NCBI GenBank assembly: GCA_022826865.1
Contig: JAJDUC010000106.1
Coordinates: 50,312 to 114,311, forward strand
Length of the DNA stretch: 64,000 bases
Source: Anaerolineae bacterium
GTDB taxonomy: Bacteria > Chloroflexota > Anaerolineae > Aggregatilineales > Phototrophicaceae
Direction: 5' to 3'
Made by a program: the position numbers and the translations under genes. Every line of letters starts with the position of its first letter. The stretch's first letter is position 1. Below the pieces are notes generated by a model. The model saw nothing but the letters and a program-made list of their open reading frames with translations, was not told the DNA's origin and did no database searches. This document shows, piece after piece, positions 24,142-32,468 of the stretch.

Positions 24142-26583
24142 ATGAGCGCAGCGAACAAGGCAAGCGACGGTAGCAACAAACGCAAACGGTCGCGCTGGCG
24201 CAGCCCGGTCTCTCTGGACACGGTGTCGACGCTGATTGTCATCGCCGCGCTGCTGCTGATGCCGCTGCTGGCGATCGAAACTGCCGGCTGGGCGGTCGAT
24301 ATGAATACCGTCCTGCCGGTGATGTTCCTGGCTGTCTTCTTTGGGCTCATTCTGGCGCGTAGTCGATTTGGCGAAATCGTCGCACTCGCCGTGAGCTTCT
24401 TCTACGCTATCGGCTTGCTCATCGCGGTCTCCGCCTACAACATGGGCCCGCCGTTTCCTGATGCGGTCTCCAACATATTAAGGCGTTGCTACGAATGGGC
24501 GTTTGACCTGGTCAGCGGAGGCGTCAATACCGACGAACTCGTGCTGACCTTGCTGGTTGGTTTCCTGTTTTGGTTCCTCGCCTACAACGCCAACTGGCAT
24601 CTATTCCGCCTGGACCGCGTCTGGCGCGTTGTGCTGCCGCCGGGCCTGGTTTTGCTTGTCAACATGGTCTTCTTCAGTCGCCAAGAGCCCTTCGATATCT
24701 ATCTATTGGGCTTCGCGCTGATGGCGCTTGTCCTGCTTGTCCGCTCACACCTGAATGCGAGGCGCTGGGATTGGCAAGTCCTGGGTATCCGCGTGCCGAC
24801 GATGGTCAGGCGCCAATTCGCGCTCGTCGGCATCTTGTTATCCCTGCTGGCGCTTTTCCTCGCCTGGAACGTGCCCAGCCAGGATTTGCAAGACCGCCTG
24901 GATAGCTTTCAGCGCTTTCTCGCTTCCGATCCCATTGAACAGATTGCCGAATCCTGGAGCCGGCTGTTCGCTCCAATAGAGGGCGATGGTCCCGCCACGA
25001 CCGACTATTACGGCGCGGACTTGCTGCGGCTGGGAGGCGCCATCAGTTTGGGCGATGACATCATATTCACCGTGGACGCGCCCCAGAGGCGGCAGCGCTA
25101 CTATTGGCGCTCGCGCGTGTATGAGCGCTACATCAATGGTCAATGGTCGCCGTCGGCTGATTTGCGAATCACGGACCGATCGCCGCCGCTGGATGTGCTT
25201 ATGAGCGCGGAAGTCATCGGCGCGCGCCGCGAGTCCGTGCGGCAGCGATTCACCGTCGGCACAGCGAACGCTCGGATCTTTTATGCCGCGCCGCAGCCCC
25301 GGGCCGTCGATCGCAGCGGACGGATTGACCTGATCTTCACCGACAAACCCGCGAACGACTCAATGAACGTGTCGGTCCTGCGCCCGCTCAAGGTCTTGAA
25401 GAGGGGCGAATCCTATATGGTCGACAGCTTGCTGAGCGTTGTCAGCGCCGATGAACTGCGCAGCGCTTCACGGGATTATCCCGAGTGGGTCAGCGGCGCC
25501 AACCTCTACATCGGCTTGCCCAGCGCCCCGATTCTGCAGCTCACGCAGCAAATCATAAACGATGCCGGCGCCGACAATCCCTACGACCAAGCCAAGGCGA
25601 TTGAACGCTGGCTGCGCCGGAATATCGCCTACAACGAATCCATCAGCGCGCCGCCGCCCAATGTGGACACGGTCGAATGGGTTCTGTTCGATGTTCGCGA
25701 AGGTTATTGCACCTATTACGCGACTGCGATGATCGTTATGCTCCGCCATTTGGGCATACCAGCGCGCTTGGCCGCCGGTTTCTCGCAGGGCGAATTCGAC
25801 TCCAGTCTGGGGCAATTTGTCGTGCGCGAACGCGAGGCGCATACCTGGGTGGAAGTCTATTTTCCGGGTTATGGCTGGATTGAATTCGAGCCGACAGCAG
25901 CCCAGGCGCCGATTCATCGCGACGGCGATGAACTGGCTGAGGAATCGGAAGAGCCGCTGCGTCCCGAGCCCACCACTACGCCAACGCCGACGGCTTTGCC
26001 CACGCCGCGGCCCAGCCCGACGGCTGAGCAAGACCAGGATGCGCGCCAGCAGGATCTGGAGCAGCCAACCGCGACGCCGACCGCAATTCCCTCGCCGTCG
26101 CCGACGCCTTTTGTCCTGCCCACGGTAGAGCCGCCGATCTCTCCCGAAAATCCGCCGCCGTTGAGCCTGCTGCAGCCCCTTGTTCTGATCGCGCTGGCGC
26201 TGGCGCTCTTCCTGCTCATTCTGGCGATTATCGCGCTGCTGCTCTTCTGGTGGTGGGAATGGCGGGGTATGGGCGGGCTGAGCCCGGTGACGCGGGCATA
26301 CGCGCGCCTGGAGCGTTATATTCAACTGCTCGGCATCAACATCGGCAACAGCCAAACCACGCTGGAAAGACGCCGTGAATTGCAGCAGCGCCTGCCGGCC
26401 GCGCGCGAATCCATCCGCACGATCAGCGACCTCTACACGCGCGAACGCTACAACGACCGCAACCGGGCGCCCGACGCCGGCCAGGCATACGCGGAAACTG
26501 CGGAAAAGGCCTGGTATCGCACACGCGGCAACATCCTCCGCCGCTGGCTGCGCCGCCGCATTCCCTTCCTGCGTCGGCTCTAG
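24142..26583 (+). CDS. TgpA-like membrane transglutaminase (DUF3488/transglutaminase/DUF4129)
   Basis: An 813-residue membrane protein. The N-terminal third has about six hydrophobic helices (residues 30-250), followed by an extracellular region. The transglutaminase-like core has the catalytic Cys in EGYCTYYATAMIVMLRHLGI, His in REAHTWVEVYFP and Asp/Glu in WIEFEPTA. A Pro/Thr-rich linker follows (about 600-670), then another helix and a C-terminal cytoplasmic DUF4129-like segment. Such proteins are widespread in Chloroflexota and Actinobacteria, often beside MoxR ATPase and DUF58 genes, which are absent here. Likely an envelope protein-modifying or protease-like enzyme. Confidence 0.9.
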   Translation: MSAANKASDGSNKRKRSRWRSPVSLDTVSTLIVIAALLLMPLLAIETAGWAVDMNTVLPVMFLAVFFGLILARSRFGEIVALAVSFFYAIGLLIAVSAYNMGPPFPDAVSNILRRCYEWAFDLVSGGVNTDELVLTLLVGFLFWFLAYNANWHLFRLDRVWRVVLPPGLVLLVNMVFFSRQEPFDIYLLGFALMALVLLVRSHLNARRWDWQVLGIRVPTMVRRQFALVGILLSLLALFLAWNVPSQDLQDRLDSFQRFLASDPIEQIAESWSRLFAPIEGDGPATTDYYGADLLRLGGAISLGDDIIFTVDAPQRRQRYYWRSRVYERYINGQWSPSADLRITDRSPPLDVLMSAEVIGARRESVRQRFTVGTANARIFYAAPQPRAVDRSGRIDLIFTDKPANDSMNVSVLRPLKVLKRGESYMVDSLLSVVSADELRSASRDYPEWVSGANLYIGLPSAPILQLTQQIINDAGADNPYDQAKAIERWLRRNIAYNESISAPPPNVDTVEWVLFDVREGYCTYYATAMIVMLRHLGIPARLAAGFSQGEFDSSLGQFVVREREAHTWVEVYFPGYGWIEFEPTAAQAPIHRDGDELAEESEEPLRPEPTTTPTPTALPTPRPSPTAEQDQDARQQDLEQPTATPTAIPSPSPTPFVLPTVEPPISPENPPPLSLLQPLVLIALALALFLLILAIIALLLFWWWEWRGMGGLSPVTRAYARLERYIQLLGINIGNSQTTLERRRELQQRLPAARESIRTISDLYTRERYNDRNRAPDAGQAYAETAEKAWYRTRGNILRRWLRRRIPFLRRL

Positions 26584-27312
26584 TCAACCCTTTTTGATTA
26601 CCAGAAAGTGTGAAAGTCCCCAGGTATCGAGCGGCGTGCCCTCGCAGCGATAGAGCAGATCGCGCATGGCTTGCGCCGGCTTGCCAAATCGGGCGATGAT
26701 ATTGTCGTAGCCGCCGTAAATGCGGGAATGATGGACGATATCCGCGCCATCCCCGGCAAACAACCGCCGGACTTCGGCCGCCGTATAGGCGCGCACGTGC
26801 GGCGCCAAGCGATCGCGCAGCGGCGCTGGCAGATAATTGATCATCGGGGTATTGCCGAATCGATACCGGCCCCGCCAATAATGACCGTGAGTCTCAAAGG
26901 GATACCAGCGGTTGGGGCAGAACAGCAGAATGCGCCCGCCCGGCTTGGTGACGCGCAGCAATTCTGAAGCCGAACGCCGATCGTCGGCGACGTGTTCGAT
27001 GACTTCATGGGAAAGCACGATGTCGTAGCTGTCATCGGCGAAGGGAATGAATTCGCCCGCCGCCGCCAGCGCCCCGGGCAGGACCGCGCGCGCCGCCCGC
27101 GCGCGCTCGTATTCAATATCGAAAGCATCCACCTGTTCACTGTATCTTTCGCGGATCTGCCGCGCATACATGCCTACGCCACAGCCGGCCACAAGGACGC
27201 GCGCCCCCGGCAGCCGGGCCCATGTCGCCATCATTTGCAGGCGGCGTTCTTGCCCGGCGCGCCAGACATAACTTGGTTCGCCCCGCTGCGACGCCAGTGG
27301 GGAATGTGTCAT
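26584..27312 (-). CDS. Class I SAM-dependent methyltransferase
   Basis: A 242-residue Rossmann methyltransferase: motif I LVAGCGVGMYARQIRE, an acidic end of beta2 (AFDIEYERA), and SHEVIEHVADDRRSASELLRV for motifs III-IV (Methyltransf_11 type). The C-terminal half is helical, with an Arg-rich RYRFGNTPMINYLPAPLRDRL. It may methylate a lipid, quinone or glycan precursor; the substrate is unknown. Convergent and immediately adjacent to the transglutaminase gene (adjacent stops). Confidence 0.9.
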   Translation of the reverse strand: MTHSPLASQRGEPSYVWRAGQERRLQMMATWARLPGARVLVAGCGVGMYARQIRERYSEQVDAFDIEYERARAARAVLPGALAAAGEFIPFADDSYDIVLSHEVIEHVADDRRSASELLRVTKPGGRILLFCPNRWYPFETHGHYWRGRYRFGNTPMINYLPAPLRDRLAPHVRAYTAAEVRRLFAGDGADIVHHSRIYGGYDNIIARFGKPAQAMRDLLYRCEGTPLDTWGLSHFLVIKKG

Positions 27313-27466
27313 GCCAGATTCACGTGAAAACTCTTCAGACAGGCCATTGGAGTCTCGGTTGGCATTTTGGACAACTTTACACAGTCTCCCACCCTTTTAT
27401 CAAGCAATTAATGCCGATACACTTCTGGCGTTTTGAATTGCATGACAAGCGTGAAAAGGAAACGCG

Positions 27467-28645
27467 ATGCCAAGTCCAACGCAATTGGCGCAGAAAATCT
27501 CAAAATCACCCACCATCGCCATGAACGACAAGGCGAAAGAGTTGGCGGCGGAAGGCCATGCCGTGATCGGCCTTGCCGGCGGCGAACCCGATTTTGATAC
27601 GCCGGCGCATATCGTGGATGCGGCGGTCAAGGCGATACGCGACGGCGAGACGCGCTACGCGGCGCCGTCCAAAGGCATCCAGCCGCTGCTTGAGGCGATC
27701 GCCCAAAAGCTGGAAAGGGACAACGCTCTCCGCGTCAATCCATCCAGCGATATCATCGTCACGCCCGGCGGCAAGCTGGCGCTCTTCCTCGCCTTGAAGG
27801 CGCTGGTTGATCCCGGCGACGAGGTGCTGATCCCGGCGCCATATTGGGTGAGCTATCCGTCGATTACGACTATGGTCGGCGGCGTCCCGGTGACAGTCGA
27901 GACGAGCAGCGCCGACAACTACCGCCTGCGCCTGGACCAGTTGCGGGAACATACAAGCGACCGGACCAAAGTCATCATCATCAATTCGCCTTGTAACCCA
28001 ACGGGGCACATGATTTCCTCTGAAGAGATTGAAGCCATCGCCACGCTGGCGCTGGAAAACGATCTTTACATTATTTCCGACGAAATCTACGCCAAGCTGA
28101 ATTTCGATGGCCGGCCGGCGGTATCCCTGTCGTCGCTTCCGGATATTGCTGACCGGGTGATTGTGGTCGACGGCGTGTCGAAGGCTTATGCCATGACCGG
28201 TTGGCGGCTGGGCTGGCTGGCGGGTCCAAGCTCGTTCATGAGCGTGGCAGGCATGTTCAATTCGCAGACGGCGACAGCGGCCGCCACCTTCACGCAGCAT
28301 GCCGCCGTCGCCGCGCTGACGGGTCCGCAGGATTGCGTCGAAGAGATGCGGCAGTCCTACGAAGAGCGGCGGGACTTCATGGTCCAGGCCTTCAACGGCA
28401 TAGAGAATATGTCCTGCCCGGATATTGAAGGCGCCTTCTACGCTTTCCCAAAGGTTGACGAAACGAGCAAATCCAGTGAAGAAGTGGCAAACATCATCCT
28501 GGAGGAATCCCTTGTTGTTGGCGTGCCGGGCAATGCCTTCGGCGTGACCAAGGACGCGCATATTCGCTTCTCCTTCGCCGAAGATTTCAACAAACTCAAG
28601 GAAGCGGTTGAACGCATTCGCGCCATCGCCGACAAACTCGCCTGA
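27467..28645 (+). CDS. aspC: Pyridoxal-phosphate aspartate aminotransferase (class I, subgroup Ib)
   Basis: A 392-residue fold-type I aminotransferase. It has LAGGEPDFDTPAHI near the start, INSPCNPTGHMIS, the lysine that binds PLP in VDGVSKAYAMTGWRLGWLAG, and IRFSFAEDF with the substrate-carboxylate Arg near the end. It matches the Thermus/Bacillus type Ib aspartate (or prephenate) aminotransferases in length and motifs. It makes aspartate from oxaloacetate and so feeds the aspartate kinase encoded about 2 kb away on the other strand. The 154-bp gap upstream holds no confident promoter. Confidence 0.93.
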   Translation: MPSPTQLAQKISKSPTIAMNDKAKELAAEGHAVIGLAGGEPDFDTPAHIVDAAVKAIRDGETRYAAPSKGIQPLLEAIAQKLERDNALRVNPSSDIIVTPGGKLALFLALKALVDPGDEVLIPAPYWVSYPSITTMVGGVPVTVETSSADNYRLRLDQLREHTSDRTKVIIINSPCNPTGHMISSEEIEAIATLALENDLYIISDEIYAKLNFDGRPAVSLSSLPDIADRVIVVDGVSKAYAMTGWRLGWLAGPSSFMSVAGMFNSQTATAAATFTQHAAVAALTGPQDCVEEMRQSYEERRDFMVQAFNGIENMSCPDIEGAFYAFPKVDETSKSSEEVANIILEESLVVGVPGNAFGVTKDAHIRFSFAEDFNKLKEAVERIRAIADKLA

Positions 28646-28654
28646 TTCGGAACC

Positions 28655-29476
28655 GTGCATTCAGCCAATGCGAAGAATGCCGGCTTTGGTAATTTGTGGC
28701 TGATCATTCTCATCATCGCTTCGTCGCTCCTGGGCGCCTGCCAGTTTCCAGCCGAGCTGTCGGCGCTCGGCGCCAACAGTCCGGCGCCGACTTCAACCGC
28801 GGAATCCAACTGGCGGCGGATCGCGTACGGGCTCTCCTGGCGCAGTTTGACGCCGAATGGCGACGAACTCGCCCAAATCATCGCCGTGCGCATCAACCCT
28901 GAGCGCTACCGCTTCCGCGCCGTCTACCGCCCTGGCGCTCCGCTGAGTCTCGCCGCCTGGCGAGAACTCAAACCAACCGCGAGCCTCATCATCAATGCCA
29001 ACTTCTTCGACCGCGCGCGGCGGGCCCTCGGCCTGGTGGTCAGCGACGGCCGCGCTTTTGGCTCCCCGTACAAGGATCGAGGGGGCACATTCCTGGTCAA
29101 GGACGATCAGCCGACATTCCTGACCTATCGCTCGCCCAATGCAATAACAACCGCCGGCATCGACCAAGCCATCCAGGGTTTCCCGTTGCTGATAGAAAAT
29201 GGCGAGCCCGCCTATTCCTCGGCATCTGAAGGCGAAAGAACACGGCGGACCCTGATCGGGCGGGACGCCGGCGGCCATATTCTCATCTTGGTGTCGCCCT
29301 ATCTGGGTTTGTCCCTGGCCGATCTAAGCGCCTACCTGGCGACATCTGATTTGAACCTGGACATCGCCTTCAACCTCGATGGCGGCGGCTCCACCATGTT
29401 GGCTCTGCCCGGCGCCGAGATCATTCAGCCATCTTTAGACGCGGTCCCCACTGTCCTCGTCGTTGTCCCGCGCTAA
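28655..29476 (+). CDS. Lipoprotein with phosphodiester glycosidase (NAGPA/DUF2233) domain
   Basis: A 273-residue lipoprotein from a GTG start. The signal ends in a lipobox LLGAC near residue 29. The catalytic domain has the family features INANFFDRARRALGLVVSDG, GFPLLIENG, RRTLIGRDAGGHILILV and NLDGGGSTMLALPG. NAGPA-type domains cleave phosphodiester-linked GlcNAc or similar from glycans or teichoic-acid-like polymers, so it is probably an outer-face envelope enzyme. It starts ten bases after aspC but is functionally unrelated to it. Confidence 0.85.
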   Translation: MHSANAKNAGFGNLWLIILIIASSLLGACQFPAELSALGANSPAPTSTAESNWRRIAYGLSWRSLTPNGDELAQIIAVRINPERYRFRAVYRPGAPLSLAAWRELKPTASLIINANFFDRARRALGLVVSDGRAFGSPYKDRGGTFLVKDDQPTFLTYRSPNAITTAGIDQAIQGFPLLIENGEPAYSSASEGERTRRTLIGRDAGGHILILVSPYLGLSLADLSAYLATSDLNLDIAFNLDGGGSTMLALPGAEIIQPSLDAVPTVLVVVPR

Positions 29477-29496
29477 TTTCAGCGAGGACGCCAGCT

Positions 29497-30453
29497 ATGC
29501 GGTCTACTCCCCCGGCGCAAATTCCGGTAATCTCCCCCCAAGGCGAATATAAAGACAGGCTGAACATGCCAAAACTGGCTCAAGTCGCCACGGCGCGGCA
29601 GGCGCAACTGCAAGACGGCCGCCGCCTGGGGTTCGTCGAATTCGGCGATCCGGCAGGCGCTCCCGTAATCCTCTTCCACGATCTTTGGGGAAACCGCAGC
29701 CAACGCCATCCGGATGATTCGCTTCTCATGCAGCTGGGCGTGAGGCTGATCGGCGTTGACCGACCCGGTTACGGAATGTCCACGCGCAAACCGGGCCGCG
29801 GCATCATGGATGTCGTGGACGATATCATGCTGCTCGGCAAGGCCCTGCAGCTTGAGCGCTTTTCCGTACTGGGCAATTCCGCTGGCGGACCCTACGCCCT
29901 GGCCTGCGCCTACCGCTTCCCCCAAATTGTGAAACGATGCGCGGTCGTCGCCTCCTTCCCGCCGCTCGATCATGCCCAGGGATTTCAGGCTTTGCATCCT
30001 TTTTATGGCCGGCTTTTTCAACTGGCGAGCGGCAATGAAGCGCTCTTCCGTCTGATCCTGAAAGGATTCTTCTGGTTCGATTCGCAGCGGCCCGTCGATC
30101 AGTACATTCGCGAGCTGGGCAGCTCCCTAGCGCGGGCCGACCAGCAGGTCCTGAGCAATATTGACCTATACAACAGCCGGCGCGATATGTGGGCAGAGCT
30201 GCGCCACGGCGGAAGCGAGATCCTGGCCGACGAAATTGTCGCCTTAATTCAATCCTGGGGCTACCACCTGCAGTCGATTCGCGTGCCCGTGGATGTTTGG
30301 TGGGGGGAGGCGGATATGTTCTGCGCGCCAAAGGTCGGCGAGCGCATGGCGATGTTGATCCCCGATGCCAAGCTGCGCCTGGAGCAAGGGGCCGGGCACC
30401 TGCTGCTTTATTCGCATTGGGGGACGATTCTGCAAGCGCTGGCCGCGGCTTAA
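29497..30453 (+). CDS. Alpha/beta hydrolase
   Basis: A 318-residue alpha/beta hydrolase with the nucleophile elbow GNSAGGPYALACAYRF, an early DGRRLGFVEFGDPAGAPV strand, DRPGYGMSTRKPG, WWGEADMFCAP (Asp) and GAGHLLLYS (His). The usual oxyanion HG is HD here (LFHDLWGNRS), a small deviation. GAGGA upstream supports ATG 29497; ATG 29566 is an alternative. Substrate unknown; ring-cleavage, proline iminopeptidase and haloperoxidase-like enzymes share this pattern. Its 3' end overlaps the convergent aspartate kinase gene by four bases. Confidence 0.85.
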   Translation: MRSTPPAQIPVISPQGEYKDRLNMPKLAQVATARQAQLQDGRRLGFVEFGDPAGAPVILFHDLWGNRSQRHPDDSLLMQLGVRLIGVDRPGYGMSTRKPGRGIMDVVDDIMLLGKALQLERFSVLGNSAGGPYALACAYRFPQIVKRCAVVASFPPLDHAQGFQALHPFYGRLFQLASGNEALFRLILKGFFWFDSQRPVDQYIRELGSSLARADQQVLSNIDLYNSRRDMWAELRHGGSEILADEIVALIQSWGYHLQSIRVPVDVWWGEADMFCAPKVGERMAMLIPDAKLRLEQGAGHLLLYSHWGTILQALAAA

Positions 30454-31895
30454 TACGGACTGCCGACACCGTTCACGCGATCATTCTCCACCGTTTCCAG
30501 CGCGAGGCTGTGCAATTCGGCCACGGCTGTTTCAAGGTCATCTTCGGCAACGATGAATGAAATGCTGCATTCCGACGAGCCCTGAGCTATCGCCAGCACA
30601 TTAATGCGACGCTCCCCCAATAACGAGAAGACGCGCCCGGCTACACCTGGCGTTCCCCGCATCCCCGAGCCGACAACGGTGATGATGACAATATCAGAAA
30701 GGACATCGACGCTGTCGATGTCCTGATGCTGGATCTCCTGCTGAAGTTCGGTCTCTACCGCCGCTTTGACGCTTTGCGCCAGCGGGTCGATCACTGTGAA
30801 ACAGAAGCTCTGCTCTGACGACGATTGCGAAATCATCAAAATGCTGGCGCCGGCCTTGGCGGTGGCGAGGAAGGTGCGTCCGGCGATGCCCGGAACTCCC
30901 AGCATCCCGCGCCCGCTCACGGTGAGCATCGAGACATCCCGGATGCCCGTGACCGCCTTGATCACCGTCGCGCTGGCTTGCGTCCGCTCGCCAATCAGGG
31001 TGCCCGAATGCCCGGGATTAAATGTATTGCGCACGCGCAAAGGGATGCCGCGACTGATAATCGGCTGCACCGTCTTGGGGTGCAGAACCTTGGCGCCATA
31101 AAAGGCGAGTTCGCCAATCTCTTGATAAGACACATAAGGCAAGACGCGCGCCCGCTGGTCGAGGCGCGGGTCGGCCGTCATCACACCATCCACATCCGTC
31201 CAGATAATCAGCTCATCGGCTTCCAGGCAGGCCGCGATAATCGCCGCGCTGAAGTCGCTGCCGCCGCGCCCAAGCGTCGTGATCGTGCCATCGGGCGTGG
31301 CGCCGATGAAACCGGTGATAACCGGCATGAGGCCGGCGGCTAGATCCGGCCTCAGCCCATTGTTGATGCGTTCTTCCGTCGCTTGCCATAGCGGGTCGGC
31401 GTTCTGGAATTGGTTGTCGGTGACGATGAGGCGCTGGGAATCGAACTGCTTGGCCGGCAGCCCGGCGTCTTGCATGGCGGCGGCGATTACGCGGCTGCTC
31501 AACCGTTCGCCAAAGGAGACGAGCGCGTCGGTTATGCGCGGCGTCACTTCGCCCAGGATTCGCACCGCTTCACAGAGTTCGATGTGCGCGGCCAGCAGGC
31601 CGTCCACCTCAGCCAGGATCGCCACACGGGCGCGCTCGGCGGAAATCAGGGAGTCTACGGCCGCTGCATGCTTGGCGCGAAGCGCGTCGTTGATCGCGCG
31701 GCAGGCATCCTCGTCGGCGGCTGCGGCGGCAGTGGCGGAATCCAGCAGCATGTCGGTAACACCGGACATCGCGGAAACGATGAGCGCCAACTCATGGCCG
31801 TCGCTCTGATGCTCCCGTACGATCTCCACAACTTGCGCGATCGCCTCTGACGAACCCACGGACGTGCCGCCGAACTTCATCGTCAATCTAGCCAT
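30450..31895 (-). CDS. lysC: Aspartate kinase (monofunctional, two ACT domains)
   Basis: A 481-residue enzyme phosphorylating L-aspartate, the first step to lysine, threonine, methionine and isoleucine. KFGGTSVGSSEAI, GRGGSDFSAAIIA and IIWTDVDGVMTADPRL mark the kinase domain; the last 160 residues are two ACT domains for allosteric feedback (SMLTVSGRGMLGVPGIAGRTF, then VIITVVGSGMRGTPGVAGRVF). Near residues 130-190 there is the helical segment typical of ThrA/LysC-III type kinases. ATG 31895 follows AAGGAG by nine bases. Transcription passes a complete attenuator with a Thr/Met-rich leader peptide, so expression should respond to threonine or methionine supply as well as ACT feedback. Confidence 0.95.
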   Translation of the reverse strand: MARLTMKFGGTSVGSSEAIAQVVEIVREHQSDGHELALIVSAMSGVTDMLLDSATAAAAADEDACRAINDALRAKHAAAVDSLISAERARVAILAEVDGLLAAHIELCEAVRILGEVTPRITDALVSFGERLSSRVIAAAMQDAGLPAKQFDSQRLIVTDNQFQNADPLWQATEERINNGLRPDLAAGLMPVITGFIGATPDGTITTLGRGGSDFSAAIIAACLEADELIIWTDVDGVMTADPRLDQRARVLPYVSYQEIGELAFYGAKVLHPKTVQPIISRGIPLRVRNTFNPGHSGTLIGERTQASATVIKAVTGIRDVSMLTVSGRGMLGVPGIAGRTFLATAKAGASILMISQSSSEQSFCFTVIDPLAQSVKAAVETELQQEIQHQDIDSVDVLSDIVIITVVGSGMRGTPGVAGRVFSLLGERRINVLAIAQGSSECSISFIVAEDDLETAVAELHSLALETVENDRVNGVGSPY

Positions 31896-31916
31896 CTGCC
31901 TTCGCTCCTTCCCTTC

Positions 31917-31953
31917 AAAACAAAAAGGGCGTGTGGAGGTTTTCCACACGCCC
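31917..31953 (-). terminator. Attenuator terminator ahead of aspartate kinase
   Basis: On the reverse strand a perfect ten-pair stem GGGCGTGTGG/CCACACGCCC (31953-31944 and 31936-31927) with loop AAAACCT is followed by TTTTTGTTTT. It ends just before the ribosome site of aspartate kinase, inside the leader transcript, so it can only act as a regulated (attenuation) terminator for that gene. Its 3' arm can pair instead with the end of the leader peptide gene. Confidence 0.9.
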
Positions 31954-32008
31954 GTCTGTTGCTCGCTTATGTCCGCCTACAACAAACTGAAACCTCCACG
32001 CTGCGCCC
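31927..32008 (-). promoter_or_regulatory. Antiterminator pairing in the aspartate kinase leader
   Basis: The segment GGGCGCAGCGTGGAGGTTT (32008-31990), which is the last coding part of the leader peptide, can pair with AAACCTCCAC-A-CGCCC (31942-31927): ten plus five pairs around a small internal loop. This uses the loop and whole 3' arm of the terminator, so the two structures exclude each other. A ribosome finishing the leader would cover the first strand and allow termination; one stalled at the upstream Thr/Met codons would leave it free. Confidence 0.8.
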
Positions 32009-32063
32009 TTATGCGCATCATAGTGGTAGTCATGCTTGTCGTCACGGCGAACAATTTAGACAT
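31977..32063 (-). CDS. Thr/Met-rich leader peptide of aspartate kinase attenuator
   Basis: A 28-codon frame from ATG 32063 to TAG 31977, starting MSKLFAV and continuing TTSMTTTMM, then RIRAQRGGFSLL. Residues 8-16 hold five Thr and three Met codons, with an Ile soon after: all end products of the pathway the kinase begins. It lies about 25 bases past the predicted transcription start and 24 bases before the terminator stem. This matches the classic thr-operon type leader in enterobacteria in logic, though not in sequence. The Shine-Dalgarno match is weak. A longer in-frame extension upstream starts before the promoter and is not expected to be translated. Confidence 0.8.
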   Translation of the reverse strand: MSKLFAVTTSMTTTMMRIRAQRGGFSLL

Positions 32064-32094
32064 TTCGGTATTCAATCCCGTCACGGATACGCAT

Positions 32095-32123
32095 AATCTA
32101 GCGCCGAACAATGGCGCTGTCAA
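32095..32123 (-). promoter_or_regulatory. Sigma70 promoter of the aspartate kinase leader
   Basis: A perfect TTGACA (32123-32118), a 17-bp spacer and TAGATT (32100-32095) on the reverse strand. Transcription would start near 32088, giving a leader of about 190 bases to the kinase start. The spacer contains an inverted repeat GCGCC-N7-GGCGC, a possible operator. A family B element ends 20 bp further upstream. Confidence 0.8.
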
Positions 32124-32143
32124 GGCCCCGGCTGGCGCAAGGC

Positions 32144-32348
32144 GCCAAAATCGCATCAAAACATTATCCGCCGATGGCTATGCAAAAATGTAGGGGCGTC
32201 TCGTGAGACGCCCGTTGAAAATGGGCTGCAGATTGTGGGCGTTTCAGCGGGTCGCGTAGACACTGACCGACAAACGCCCCTACAGATTACGAAATATGAG
32301 CAAAATTTTAATTTATCAGCGCACTTTCAATTTGGTGCGATTGCTCTG
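32144..32348 (+). mobile_element. MITE-like element, family B, copy 2 (about 205 bp)
   Basis: Left end GCCAAAATCGCATCAAA, right end TTTGGTGCGATTGCTCTG: imperfect inverted termini of family B. The 10-bp GGCGCAAGGC flanks it on both sides (32134-32143 and 32349-32358; identity continues for four more bases). Inside are the GGGGCG...CGCCC hairpin, GCCTGCAnATTGnGGGCGTT-type sequence and the cassette GTCGCGTAGACACTGACCG. No coding capacity. It lies in the 573-bp gap that also holds the kinase attenuator and the promoter of the next forward gene. Confidence 0.75.
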
Positions 32349-32424
32349 GGCGCAAGGCGCCAAGTACGTCTGCCAACGGGCCGCACAGCAAGCGCGAGAT
32401 ATCATTTACCCCGCCGCCGGGCTG

Positions 32425-32433
32425 TGTTAGAAT
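32425..32433 (+). promoter_or_regulatory. Extended -10 promoter (TGT-TAGAAT)
   Basis: TGT followed by TAGAAT, 36 bp upstream of the GTG start of the membrane-anchored gene. It probably drives the long forward run that starts here. No clear -35. Confidence 0.5.
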
Positions 32434-32468
32434 CGCGAAATTCGTTTCGACTTGGCACGGTCGGCAAA

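Noticed and set aside
31977..32159. A 60-codon reverse frame as the leader peptide
   Set aside because: Its first half lies upstream of the predicted transcription start and overlaps the promoter and mobile element; only the last 28 codons from ATG 32063 are in the transcript.
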